A stretch of DNA of 64,000 nucleotides from Owenia fusiformis (taxonomy: Eukaryota > Annelida > Polychaeta > Sabellida > Oweniidae). The stretch covers positions 7,585,525 through 7,649,524 of the forward strand of contig CAIIXF020000004.1 of the NCBI GenBank assembly GCA_903813345.2, in the 5' to 3' direction. Below are positions 22,508 to 32,775 of this stretch, piece after piece. Position 1 is the first letter of the stretch. Each line of letters starts with the position of its first letter. Position numbers and translations under genes: made by a program. Under the pieces are notes generated by a model, which did not search any database, was not told the origin of the DNA, and saw nothing but the letters and a program-made list of their open reading frames with translations.

Positions 22508-22819
22508 TTGAATCTGGATTCCAAATGTTTCGCCATGCAAATTAATAAAGCTACGATGGTAAATAACCACAAATAAATGCTCAAACAACCGCGATATTGG
22601 AGAATTTTAAAGAAAACGGCTTCACTTAGAATGACTCTAACTGAAGTTCATGATGACGTCATGATGGCGTAGATCATCAACTTCAGTTAGAGGCATTCTA
22701 AGTGAAGTCGTTTTCTTTAAAATTCTCTAATATTATGGGTGTTAGAGCATTCATTTGTGGTTGAATACAATCATAGTTTTATTAATTTGCATGGCGAAAC
22801 TTTTGGAATCAAGATTCAA
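22508..22819. repeat. Long hairpin with ~145-bp arms and a CRE-like centre
   Basis: The left arm begins TTGAATCTGGATTCC and includes TTTCGCCATGCAAATTAATA. The right arm ends with the complement. The loop contains a perfect TGACGTCA at 22654-22661. The arms are roughly 90% complementary. It is probably a fold-back element. Confidence 0.8.
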
Positions 22820-22826
22820 GACAATT

Positions 22827-22965
22827 GCATACTTCCGTATCACGTTCTCATTGGTTAGTGTGTATACCATATACCACAGGTGAATCTGTCATACACTGCA
22901 AGTGAATATGGCATATTCGTTGCGGAATATGGCATATTTTTGTATCGTGTTTACCGCGTAACATA
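22827..22965. repeat. Copy of the GGTGAAT/ATATGGCATA repeat family
   Basis: Collinear with 12362-12500, which shares GTTCTCATTGGTTAGTGTGT and ATTCGTTGCGGAATATG. Confidence 0.7.
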
Positions 22966-24546
22966 AATAGGGATAATATGAATTTATTCGAAATAGCGCA
23001 CAGACATCCTGCATTCCGACAGATGTATAACCTTTTACCACATAATATTACTGTATATAAGTTACCATAAAAAATGACCATGTCAGGTGATGGATCCACA
23101 GTAGGCACAACAAAAGGCAAATACCCTATACTGAAATAAAGTTGACTATATCATTTTCATGAGTTACCATGCATAACTTGGATCAGTACAAACTGAGAAA
23201 AGAAGCTTAAAGAGTGGTCGTATATACATCTCAGAATTTGAATTGTGTACTTTTATTCCGTTTTATTTTTCAGAATACTTTAAGAAAGAGATTTGATACG
23301 CTCCCTCCTCTAACGTGTAGTTATAAAGAGATATATTATAAATCTAAATTCTTAACGTATTTCAGATTTGAAACTGCTCCGTCACAGCGGACAAAAAATT
23401 TAAACATTTTTTATTGAAAAAATTAAAAATACCCAATACATAAAGATCTCATTAATACCTTTAGAGTTATGCTGAAAACATATGTAAATATTATTGTGTC
23501 GCTATATTGTATCATTAAAAAGAAGTAAAAGAATTGGTACATTTTGGAGTATGATACTCCGACGCCGTTTTCAATAGCTTTTACTCTTAGCGTTGTTGGA
23601 CTTCAAACAGAAGTTAAAGTTACCCGCAAATGATATATTCATTGCATGGAGTCAGTAATTTTCTTTGATATAGCAAAACATATGAGTAAAAAAATAAATT
23701 GTGTGGATTTCCTAGTGTTTCTATGCAAAATAGCACGCTCCGTCACAGCGGACAATTTTTTCGATACCAGCCTGTGATTATGGGGTTCTACTATTAACCA
23801 CATATGTGCCTTACATATGGCGCTTACATTTTCTAATGATACAAAACAAGCTTGGATAGGCAAGAAGTTTGGAAATATTAGGCACATAGTTTGGGAAATA
23901 CATGTGAATATAGGCGCGCAGTTTGACAAGAAGAATGTTTAAATCACGTTTATGGCGTATTATCGTTTTGAACACAAACTTTGCTGTTTTAATCAGATTG
24001 AGTGATCCTATATATTCTAGCATACACAGACACAATGGCTGAATAAACGGCAAATGACGATAAAAAGACATAGATATAACTTTACACTGGAAATTTTGAA
24101 CACAGAAGTTACTTAAGACCCTTATATTGAGATAACTAGGTTTACATCGGGAAAAACATTGAGTACTATGAGTAAATTAAGTTCATCTTCACAGAATGGT
24201 ACTATCTTTAGAACGAGACTAACCTTGTATTTTTCGTATTTTGGCTCTTTTTGGGAGTCGTGTCCTCCCCTTCTCACATTTTGAAATATGCACGCAGTTT
24301 GTCAGAGTTTCAAACTGCGTGCCTAGTAGGCACGCTGCTTGACATGGGCATCGTGGAAATGCTCAAATTAAGAGTTTTGTTTTCACATTTTACAAACTTG
24401 CGATCTTGAAGGTCATGTCAAGGTCGTTAACTTTTGCTTCTTTTTATTAACATTTCTCCTTATTCTGAAGACTTTTAGATGAAAAACTTCGATCTATCAT
24501 TAAACAATTATCTGTATGTATAACATTAGATCAATATATAATGGTT
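22966..24546. other. Intronic sequence with short repeated words
   Basis: CTCCGTCACAGCGGACAA occurs at about 23378 and 23738. A hairpin GCACGCAGTTTG...CAAACTGCGTGC lies at 24292-24323. From about 24330 to 24546 the sequence is the left half of an older repeat whose right half resumes at 38766. A relative of it is at 48690-48900. Confidence 0.5.
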
Positions 24547-24789
24547 TGAATATGTTACTTACTACTATATCTATCGGTTATTGTCGCTACTGTCCTTTAG
24601 TTCTTTCGATATCTTTATTTCCTTTCTCTGCTTCTAGTTATTTCATGTCTCATACATGTATATGGCCACTTCTTGTCAACTGACTTTTCTGGGTAAAACT
24701 GGCATGCCATCTATCTTCAATCTACTTTTAATGTTATTGTTAGCATGCCATCTATATTTCAATTTCACTTTTAATCTTACTATATCACA
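24547..24789 (-). repeat. 3' LTR of the Gmr1-type element
   Basis: 243 bp, nearly identical to 38522-38758. The differences seen are a 6-bp CATGTA insertion and two single-base indels, which suggests a fairly recent insertion. Confidence 0.9.
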
Positions 24790-24804
24790 TCTTCCCCCTT
24801 TTCT
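24790..24804 (-). promoter_or_regulatory. Polypurine tract of the Gmr1-type element
   Basis: Read on the minus strand, AAAAGGGGGAAGA directly precedes the LTR start TGTGATATAG, the standard plus-strand primer position. Confidence 0.75.
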
Positions 24805-24954
24805 TGACTGTTTTTGCTCTTTAAATTTTTCCATCTCAGTAAAACAGTCACATCTTCGTATCTCTATTTCTTATATAAAGTCCTATTAGGGATGGCTTTT
24901 CTCTAACAAATTTTGTTAAAATGTTTATCTATATACAAGTTTCTAACAGTTTCT

Positions 24955-25052
24955 CATCTTATAGTCTTGACAATGCATCAGCATTTTTATTAGCTGATCC
25001 AGGTCTATGCACCACTGTAAAATTGTACTGCTGTAGAGCGAGTGCCCAATTA
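24955..25052 (-). pseudogene. C-terminal end of RNase H of the Gmr1-type element
   Basis: Translates on the minus strand as NWALALQQYNFTVVHRPG, then NKNADALSRL, the typical end of a Ty3/gypsy RNase H. It is cut off from the rest of the domain (32415-32770) by the nested insertion. Confidence 0.85.
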
Positions 25053-25422
25053 TTAGACTCCAGATTGAAAATCTGGAGTCTATTGTTTTTGCCAGTATTC
25101 TTCTTATTATTATTATTATTATTATTATTATTTTTCTTTAAGAGTTTTTTCAATAACTATAAGGTATCCAGTAAAGACCATTATACAGTTCATTTAGGTT
25201 CAGTATCTAGTTGGTGGGAAATTGGGTCAAATTTTTATCTAGGTCAAAGGTCAAGAACTAGGTCAAATCTTACATTTTCAACCTTCTGTCTATTATCTTC
25301 GTCGTTATTTCTCGAAACGTCTTCATCGTTTTTTCATCCTGTAGCTTACAAACAGCCCTTTCATAAGTGTGCCATCCGTTTTTTGATTACTCTTACCGAT
25401 TTTGAAATATGGCGTCCGGAAA

Positions 25423-26300
25423 GTAGGTCACACCAAAACGTGCTCCAAATTCAATGTATGAGTTATGAATTAGGAGTAGAATTTTGTCAGGAATCCGAAT
25501 CTGCAAACCAAATTTCGATCCGACTTCCGGTTCGGAAGTTATGGCGTTTTGAAAGCTCAAAAATCGCTAAATTTGGTGCCCATGTTAAGTCAATGGGAAA
25601 AAAGATTTTTTTGAAGTGAAAAATTCGAAATATAGACTGAGTTCAGCTTAATTTAATGAAAGCCTTCACAAGAAGAGGACCTCAAAAGCCATCTAGCTTC
25701 AAAATTTGGACACCAAAATGCCTAGGTCAAAATCTAGGTCAAATTCAAAGGTTTTCCTTATTTTTGCGATTCTGACACTACACTTCAATTATATTCTTCG
25801 AAATTGTGTATACATGTAGCCAAGAGTGTGCTAATAGTGTTAGCCTCTTGCCGTCAGAAAGTATTTTGACCCACTTTTGAGATATGGTGTCCGAAAAGTA
25901 GGTCAAAATAAAAAGTTCTCCAAATTTAACGTATGAGTTATGAATTAGGGGTAGAATTTTGTCAGGAATCCGAATCTGCAAACCAAATTTCGATCCGACT
26001 TCCGGTTCGGAAGTTATGGCGTGTCCGAAAAGTAGGTCAAAATAAAAAGTTTCCAAATTTAACGTTTGAGTTATGAATTAAGAATAGAATTTTCTCAGAA
26101 ATCCGAATCTGCAAACCAAATTTCGATCCGACTTCCGGTTCCGAAGTTATGGCGTGTCCAAAAAGTAGGTCAAAATAAAAATTCGCCAAATTTAGCGTAT
26201 GAGTTATGAATTAGGGGTAGAATTTTGTCAGGAATCCGAATCTTTAAATCAAATTTAGATTCGACTTCCGGTTCGGAAGTTATGGCGTTTTGAAATTTCG
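25423..26300. repeat. ~125-bp repeats with CCGACTTCCGGTTC
   Basis: Four blocks (about 25423, 25905, 26030 and 26160) share GAGTTATGAATTA, TAGAATTTTGTCAGGAATCC and GATCCGACTTCCGGTTCG. The minus-strand ORFs here are by-products. Confidence 0.8.
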
Positions 26301-26369
26301 GAAATTCGATCTGATGGTATCCTGATAGAAAGTCAAGAGTAAAGAAGATAATATTGAAAAATTCATCCA

Positions 26370-26572
26370 TCCTTCCTATCTGATCCTATTCTATCCTATT
26401 CTTCCTATCTATCCTTCCTTTGTATCCTTTCCTTCCTATCCTTCCTATCCTCTCCTATCATATCCTTTCTTCCTATTCTGTTCTATCCTATCCTTCTTTC
26501 TTATTCTATCCTATCGTTCCTTCCCATTCTATCCTATCCTACCTTCCTATTTTATCCATCCATCTTATTCTG
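26370..26572. repeat. Pyrimidine-rich TATCC/TTCCT microsatellite
   Basis: An irregular array of TATCCTTCCT-like words with an almost purely C/T/A strand. Confidence 0.85.
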
Positions 26573-26920
26573 GATGACTCGGCTTATTTTAGATGACTGG
26601 GCTTAAAAAAGTCTAGATCTGGAGTCTGAAATTGAACTTCGTTCAATTTCCAAAGTCTAGTTATTATTATTATATTTATTGACCCTCCAATCCTGGAGAT
26701 AATGTTTATTTACAGTATGTAATAAATGTAATAAGAATAACAATTACTATATATATTTGCTCATTGAGCAGTGACACAACAGAAACCCCGTGGTTAGCAC
26801 ATATTCTGCCCTGGGGGTCCCTGTGCACACAGGAAAAGATACATTATATAAAACATCAATTTACTTAGACATCACCAGGAGTGCCAATCACAGCCCTTTG
26901 TCGACATACTGGTTGGTACT

Positions 26921-29900
26921 TTAAGTTATAGTGTTGCTGTTCTCGAGCCTTCGAATGTACATGTTTTGCACATCTGTTGCAATGCATTTGAGATCTTCAT
27001 TTGAGAGGGTATCATCTCCACCAAAGATGCATCGTAACTTAAGCATATTGGTCATGTGTCTACCATTTGGTATTCTACAAAGTATATTTATAATGTTAGT
27101 TCTTAAAGTGCTGTATTCGGGGCATTCTAAGATAAAGTGCTCCAGAGTTTCAATACGCTGCATGTCGCACATTTCACATGTTCTGTTAATCATAGGGACA
27201 TTTTCCCACTCGCCAGTTATAGCTTTGAGGGTTCCGTGGCCAGTGAGCAGCCGCACCATCAGGGTGCTTCTTTTAATAAACCTACAGTCCTGTCTGGCAA
27301 TTTCCCACCATGCTATCGGTTTGGTACCAGTCACTATAGTTCGGTATAATGATAGCTTATCATATGTAATCAATTCTCTCCTCCATATGTTATATTCAAA
27401 TGTCCTTACGATATTCCTGACATATCGTTTCCAGGTAGACTTTGTGGGAACTACGCCGTTACCCATCATATCATATATCATTTCCGATATTCCAAACCGT
27501 GACGCAAGTGTCATTATGTCACCTATAGGGGACAATTTATGCAGTGAAGTAGAATCATATCTGAACTTTATGATGCGCTTTATTGCTATGCTACGATAAA
27601 TCGATCCTTGGACCTGGGAAAGAAGTTGTAGCAGAAACATCATTTTAGCTATTACTATAGTTGCCGTCATCGTATGCCAGCCTAGTTGCGGTAGCACAGC
27701 TGGATCAGATGTGTTTACTGGCAGGCCTTGTAGTTTCTTACAGATGCTTCTATGTCCCTGCTCTAACAACTTGTAATCATTTTCACTCAGTGGGACTAGC
27801 TCCATCCCATATGTCATTGAGGGCATGCTAACGGACCAATATAGCTTTGACGCAGTGAGGGGGTTAGTTGGATTCTGAGTATGTGTTGTTGTCCCCACGT
27901 AGGCGTTCATTGCTCTCCTTCCTTTGGATAATGAAGTCTCAATCAATTCTCTGTTACTGTTGTTATTTGACAAGGGAAGTCCAACATGTTGGGTTGTTTG
28001 GACTACTTCTAATCTGCGACCCCCCATCATCAGGTCTATCCCGGTATGTTGCGTAGCACGATTGTTGCTGAATACAATAACCTTACACTTATCAGGGTGA
28101 TACTTGAAACGCCATTTTGTGCTGTACTGATGCATCATGTTTAAAATGTCCTGCATTGTCTTCCTATGATAAGCAATGATGACTGTATCATCGGCATAGG
28201 ATGGACATGTACATACTACATCCCCCACAGAACATCCTTTCCCTGAGCCAATCACATCTAAGAGTAGCCTATTCATATACTCCCCGTAGAGCTCCATGGA
28301 GTAAAGCCCTCCCTGGTGGACTCCCTGAGATATTGGGAACTTGTCTGAGAGTGTGACGTCATTTCCACACCTTACTGCACACTGGTAGTCACTGTAGCAT
28401 AGTCGCAACATCCTCCATAGCTTCCCATGTATTCCAAGGTTAAAAAGCTTGTAGAAGAGGCCATTGTGCCAAACCGTGTCGAAGGCCTTGCTAATGTCCA
28501 TTGTGACCATTATGACGTCATTACCATTCTCAAGTCCATTACATATAGCTTCTCTTGTCAGAAACGAGGTGTGGAGGCATGACGTCATTGCCTTGTTTGC
28601 AGCCTGCATCTCTGACTTCGGCTCGTTCCTATGGCATCTTCTGCTCCGGGTTACCATTATCTTCTCCCATAACTTCATGAAAGTCGTCATTAGCGTCAGG
28701 CCCCTATGGTTGTCCTTCTCCAATATATCCTTGTTTCCTCCTTTGAAGATGGGGATTAGTACCCCAAGCTTAAAGCTACTCGGGATGTGCTCTAATCTTA
28801 TAATATGGTTGTACAATATGACAAGTATGTGCGCAAGGGCGTCCTCACCAAAGCGTAAATGTTCAGTGCTAATTTCATCCCACCCTGTAGCCTTATTCCG
28901 AGAGAGGCTGTTTATTAGGTCAGTCATCTCAGTGTAATCTAATGGATCCTGTAGCGCTTCATCCTCATTTGTAAAACTGTCCCGTATCATATCTATTATC
29001 CTTGAGTTAATCTCATGTTCATGTTTACCATCATAACTGTCATTGGGCTTAATTGACATTAATGTTTTAAAGTAATCCATCCAATAACTCCGGATCTCAT
29101 CAGTCTCTGTTAAAACAACGCCATCCTTATTACGTATAGAATAGCTGCTGTTACTCCGCTTCCTCCGTCTCTTAACAATAAACCAAAATTGCTTCATGCT
29201 TATCTCTCCTGCTCTGTCAATCTCCTCCTGGCATTCCATCTCATACTTGTACTCAGCACGACGAATTTCCCTCCTAAATTGACGTTTGGCAGCCTTATAA
29301 CGGATCCAATGTTCATTGTCTCTGTTCCTTGGTCTGCCATTTAATGTCCATATCCTGCATGCAGTCTTTTTCTCTGTACTTAGCTGGCGCAATGCATTAG
29401 TCCAATACGGCTTCAGGTGCTTCTTAAAGCACCTTCTAGGTATGGCATCCCTTGATACAACCTTTAAGATGTCAGTCAATTCTTCAAACAGGGAATCGAG
29501 TAAGCCAGGCGTTACTTCACGCTTAGTATTAATTAGCTTATCATTAAGGCTTTTAAGAGACGCTGTCAGGGGGACAGTATACTTGTCATGTAGCGCATTT
29601 GCATCCAGCTTGTCCCATGCTAGCTTTACAGGATTACATTTGTCAGACGAGGGTGTGATTGGCACTAAGGTAGATGCGTCAAGAACGACCTGCAAGGGTA
29701 AATGGTCAGAATTATTTATCAATTCTTCATCAATCACTTTTACAGTTTTAACTCTATGAGCATATTCTTCTGATACAAGGCAGTGATCAATATAAGAGCT
29801 TCCTACATTTTCTCTATAGTATGTATACTCTGGGCCAGAACATTTATCTGTTAAGTCAATTACATTTAAGCTACATCGAGTACACATATCATTTAACAAT

Positions 29901-30445
29901 ACACCATTACTACTCATCTTACCAACACCTCGACCCCCATAAAGGGATCCTAGATTGGCATTTACATCACCAATTATCAGTACATCCCCATCCTGTTTCA
30001 TCGTCCATATCACATCCTCAAGCTCATCTAGTACATCTGCAAAATTGGATGTTTTACAGTTACGTTGAGGTAAATATACAGAAGCTATGTACAGGGTTTT
30101 GAAACCAGGTTGCATTATTTTTATGATAACGAATCTATCACTTGAAGACAATCGTTTTTGTGGATAAATAAAACGTGTCAATGAACGTCTCCAGAAGATG
30201 GCCACCCCGCCATTACCTATACAGTGACCCTGGTTTAATGGGTCTAGAGTTTTACTACTGACGGCTATACTATCAAAACGTTTATCAAAATCATTTAACT
30301 TGTCAAGACTAGATTCATATAACCAATGTTCACTCAGACATAGGATATCTGACTGGGAGAGTAGTTTCCCAAGATAAGGGCTAGATGCACTGAGGCCATT
30401 TGCGTTCCACGCAGTCACTGTTATGGGTTTAGCTGCCATTATCAT
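26921..30445 (-). CDS. Non-LTR retrotransposon ORF2: endonuclease-reverse transcriptase
   Basis: 1174 residues without a break. The N-terminal ~255 residues are an APE-type endonuclease: AWNANGLS (~12-19), the metal-binding Glu in LCLSEHW (E39), GDVNANLG (~159-166), YIDHCLV (~219-225) and the terminal SDHLPLQ (~247-253). The reverse transcriptase occupies about 500-800: DNHRGLTLMTTFMKLWEKI, catalytic Asp in MDISKAFDTVWHNGL (D651), SQGVHQGGLYS and the SYADDTVI motif (~750). Near the C-terminus CEMCDMQRIETLEHFILEC has C-x2-C-x9-H-x4-C spacing, a zinc knuckle common in such proteins. No RNase H domain is seen. The start ATG overlaps the end of ORF1. The enzyme nicks target DNA and primes cDNA synthesis from the element RNA. 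Confidence 0.92.
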   Translation of the reverse strand: MIMAAKPITVTAWNANGLSASSPYLGKLLSQSDILCLSEHWLYESSLDKLNDFDKRFDSIAVSSKTLDPLNQGHCIGNGGVAIFWRRSLTRFIYPQKRLSSSDRFVIIKIMQPGFKTLYIASVYLPQRNCKTSNFADVLDELEDVIWTMKQDGDVLIIGDVNANLGSLYGGRGVGKMSSNGVLLNDMCTRCSLNVIDLTDKCSGPEYTYYRENVGSSYIDHCLVSEEYAHRVKTVKVIDEELINNSDHLPLQVVLDASTLVPITPSSDKCNPVKLAWDKLDANALHDKYTVPLTASLKSLNDKLINTKREVTPGLLDSLFEELTDILKVVSRDAIPRRCFKKHLKPYWTNALRQLSTEKKTACRIWTLNGRPRNRDNEHWIRYKAAKRQFRREIRRAEYKYEMECQEEIDRAGEISMKQFWFIVKRRRKRSNSSYSIRNKDGVVLTETDEIRSYWMDYFKTLMSIKPNDSYDGKHEHEINSRIIDMIRDSFTNEDEALQDPLDYTEMTDLINSLSRNKATGWDEISTEHLRFGEDALAHILVILYNHIIRLEHIPSSFKLGVLIPIFKGGNKDILEKDNHRGLTLMTTFMKLWEKIMVTRSRRCHRNEPKSEMQAANKAMTSCLHTSFLTREAICNGLENGNDVIMVTMDISKAFDTVWHNGLFYKLFNLGIHGKLWRMLRLCYSDYQCAVRCGNDVTLSDKFPISQGVHQGGLYSMELYGEYMNRLLLDVIGSGKGCSVGDVVCTCPSYADDTVIIAYHRKTMQDILNMMHQYSTKWRFKYHPDKCKVIVFSNNRATQHTGIDLMMGGRRLEVVQTTQHVGLPLSNNNSNRELIETSLSKGRRAMNAYVGTTTHTQNPTNPLTASKLYWSVSMPSMTYGMELVPLSENDYKLLEQGHRSICKKLQGLPVNTSDPAVLPQLGWHTMTATIVIAKMMFLLQLLSQVQGSIYRSIAIKRIIKFRYDSTSLHKLSPIGDIMTLASRFGISEMIYDMMGNGVVPTKSTWKRYVRNIVRTFEYNIWRRELITYDKLSLYRTIVTGTKPIAWWEIARQDCRFIKRSTLMVRLLTGHGTLKAITGEWENVPMINRTCEMCDMQRIETLEHFILECPEYSTLRTNIINILCRIPNGRHMTNMLKLRCIFGGDDTLSNEDLKCIATDVQNMYIRRLENSNTIT

Positions 30446-32195
30446 CTTGGTTAAGTATCATGTTATTTCCACTTTGTCCCCACTGCGATATCCTGTAGAA
30501 TTCATTAGTTGCTTCATATATGTTATCATAATCAAGGTTATCATCACCAGATAAGTCGTGCACTTCTGAATTCCAATCGTTATACGCTAGCATCTGTTTA
30601 AAATCACGGTACGTGTTCCTTTTACGCTTTGGTAAATATTCCCACTTTCTACACTTTACCGGGTGGGGCCATGCATCCATAGAGAGGGCTCGCTCAACAT
30701 GGTCTTTGGGAATGATGATTTTACATCCTACTCGTTTCGTGCTCACTTTGTTATGGACAATATATGCTTGTCTAATATTAATTTCACTATCAAGGGCACA
30801 GTCCTTAACTTGTAGAATGATATCTTCATCGGACTCAATATCCTCTTTTGCTATATTTTCCAAATACAGCGTCGTCGTTCTAACAGCAGTTACACCACGT
30901 AGACCACGGCCTGGCTTCGTACGGGTAGGTATAGGCGCGGGCGTCTTGGTCGGGGCAGAAGTCTTGGGCTTGGGTTTAGAAACAACATTCGCGAACGACA
31001 GTGGTGTCTTTGACGGAATTTGGCCTGAAACAGGTGTACTGTAATGACGCTTATTCCTTCGGGATGAATATATACACCAATCATTCTCAGTATCTTTAGA
31101 TTCTCTGTCCATCTTGTCTTGGGACATAAGAACTTCGAAACCACTTTGATCTTCGTTATCGCTCGTGTGTACGTGTTTGCCTGTATGCGCTATACCGCCA
31201 TCTTGTTTTTCAGATGAAGCATGTTTTGATTGTTTGTCAGGCAAATCAGGCATAATGTTTTTGTTCGAAGTAGCGGGGTTAGTGGCGATCTGACCCTGTC
31301 CGCAATTGGCACTATCGGTCAAGACAGCAAAACGGTTCGTCGTTTGGGTGACCGATTCAGTAGCTGAGCTAATCCGGTTGTTTAAAACAACAGCCGTGTC
31401 ACTGCGTTTTGTATTTGAGGCACCCTGTGGTTCAAGTGTTTGTGAATTGTGTTGCCTCAACACAGGTTGAGTAGAGTTAATCGGATTAGAAACAGCAGCT
31501 TTTGTAGCTGTAGTTGACATGCAATTAGCCTTGTTCGGCGATTTAGATAAATCAGCAGGCGCTGGTGTATTATGCAGGGGAGGACACAATGACACATTAC
31601 CTTGGGCTGGCTTTTCCAAGGTCATATTTTGTAAACACACTTTCTCTGTAAGGATTTTTACATCCTCTTCCAACTTACTGCATTTGCGTTTCAATAAATC
31701 CATCTCCTGAATGACCCTACGGTAATCCATAGTGATCTCTGTTACCTTTGCTGTTAGGTCCATTACCGAGGGTGCAGCTGGTGCGTCAATCACCCTATTA
31801 CGCTGGGCATCAGGCCCACGGGCAAAGCCTTCAGGCAGTCGTCTTGTCGGGGTTAAAATGTTCCTAGGGAAGTGATCAGTGAGACACATGAGATAAACAT
31901 ACATATCATAAATATCATTCGCCATGCTTACTATTTTCTTGTCTCCAGTTCGGCGTTTTGGCTTGATATCGTCAATTTGATCCTCACCCCTCGTTGACAC
32001 GGGTCCATATAGTTTCTCGCATTGAGTACTCAGATACAATTGAAGTTTTGAGAACTGGTACGTCCTTGCTTCATCCAGCATATCAAAATCATAGTCCATA
32101 ATAAGTTGTTCTACGATATCATGGCGTGGAGAGCATTCAGCCGAGCTCAGTAACCTATCCAAACTAGGGTCCATTTCTATATTTGTGGCCGCCAT
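30429..32195 (-). CDS. Non-LTR retrotransposon ORF1: RNA-binding-like protein
   Basis: 588 residues. An N-terminal helical segment is followed by a likely coiled coil (about 145-195: DLTAKVTEI, MDLLKRKCSKLEEDVKIL), then a long Ser/Thr/Asn/Gln-rich low-complexity region. The C-terminus has a basic Pro-rich stretch and a compact fold starting TTTLYLENIAKEDIESDED that may be RRM-like. No CCHC knuckle is visible. ORF1 proteins of this type coat the element RNA. The start ATG at 32195 lies in GCCGCCATCTTG-like context on the + strand, a good translation-start setting when read on the minus strand. The clade cannot be set from this ORF. Confidence 0.8.
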   Translation of the reverse strand: MAATNIEMDPSLDRLLSSAECSPRHDIVEQLIMDYDFDMLDEARTYQFSKLQLYLSTQCEKLYGPVSTRGEDQIDDIKPKRRTGDKKIVSMANDIYDMYVYLMCLTDHFPRNILTPTRRLPEGFARGPDAQRNRVIDAPAAPSVMDLTAKVTEITMDYRRVIQEMDLLKRKCSKLEEDVKILTEKVCLQNMTLEKPAQGNVSLCPPLHNTPAPADLSKSPNKANCMSTTATKAAVSNPINSTQPVLRQHNSQTLEPQGASNTKRSDTAVVLNNRISSATESVTQTTNRFAVLTDSANCGQGQIATNPATSNKNIMPDLPDKQSKHASSEKQDGGIAHTGKHVHTSDNEDQSGFEVLMSQDKMDRESKDTENDWCIYSSRRNKRHYSTPVSGQIPSKTPLSFANVVSKPKPKTSAPTKTPAPIPTRTKPGRGLRGVTAVRTTTLYLENIAKEDIESDEDIILQVKDCALDSEINIRQAYIVHNKVSTKRVGCKIIIPKDHVERALSMDAWPHPVKCRKWEYLPKRKRNTYRDFKQMLAYNDWNSEVHDLSGDDNLDYDNIYEATNEFYRISQWGQSGNNMILNQDDNGS

Positions 32196-32414
32196 CTTGT
32201 ATTCAACTTTGTCGGAAAATTGACACTCGAAATGGCTATTTCTCGTAGTTAGAGTACATCACTTATTCCAATACTGCATCGGAGTATGCACTCAGTATTC
32301 ATAGTCCAATCTAGCCGTACAATTATGCACAGAGACGTAAATATCACTTCAAAAACAGGTATTATTCCAAGAGAAATCCCCACTGACACCTGTGGGCAGG
32401 ATTACGCTATTTTG

Positions 32415-32775
32415 ATTACGCATCAATCTTGGGTTTGTATTCTTCATGTTATGCAACCATACCAAAGGATTGTGGTCAGTAATGACTTTGAAGACTCTTC
32501 CTAGCAAGTAGTAACTCAACTTCTCTATAGACCATTTCATCGCCAAGCATTCTTTCTCAATTACAGAGTAATTGCTTTCTCTTGGTAACATTTTCCTACT
32601 CAAATACATGATGGGATGCTCTCCATCCTCGAAGTTCTGACTCAGAATGCCACTAATACCATAGGCACTTGCATCAGTGATGACTAGAAACTGTAGGTCA
32701 AAATCTGGGCTTCGAAGTATTGGGTATTTGCAAAGGTATTCTTTGAGTTTGTAGAAAGCTTCATCCGACTTATCT
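32415..32775 (-). pseudogene. N-terminal part of RNase H of the Gmr1-type element
   Basis: Read on the minus strand it contains ESNYSVIEKECLAMKWSIEK, YYLLGRVFKVITDHNPLVW and NTNPRLMR, typical of Ty3/gypsy RNase H. It is in a different frame from the upstream reverse transcriptase (shift near 32770) and is cut at 32415 by the nested insertion. Confidence 0.85.

Larger units (their letters stand above)
25053..26659. mobile_element. Hairpin-ended segment of unknown class
   Basis: The left end is a perfect palindrome, AGACTCCAGATT-GAA-AATCTGGAGTCT (25055-25081), followed by an (ATT)n run at 25107-25133. The right end (26609-26660) has GTCTAGATCTGGAGTCTG and the inverted GAAATTGAAC-TTC-GTTCAATTTC. 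The termini share GACTCCAGAT words in opposite orientation, so it behaves like a fold-back element inserted in the (TAA)n tail of the neighbouring non-LTR element. It contains no convincing gene. Confidence 0.5.
26660..32414 (-). mobile_element. Non-LTR retrotransposon with two open ORFs
   Basis: ORF1 (30429-32195) and ORF2 (26921-30445) overlap by 17 bp on the minus strand. A ~220-bp 5' leader and a ~260-bp 3' UTR surround them. The 3' tail is AATAAATATAATAATAATAA. ATTA occurs at both outer edges of the whole insertion (25049-25052 and 32415-32418), a short candidate target duplication inside the RNase H gene of the Gmr1-type element. The two ORFs are intact, so the copy looks young. Clade: Jockey/CR1-like group by general features, not resolved. 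Confidence 0.85.

Noticed and set aside
24921-25619. 232-residue + strand ORF
   Set aside because: It spans the antisense of RNase H, an (ATT)n run and repeat sequence, with no coherent composition.
26931-31710. Large + strand ORFs (up to 222 residues) opposite the non-LTR element
   Set aside because: They are shadows of the two minus-strand retrotransposon ORFs, which have recognised domains.
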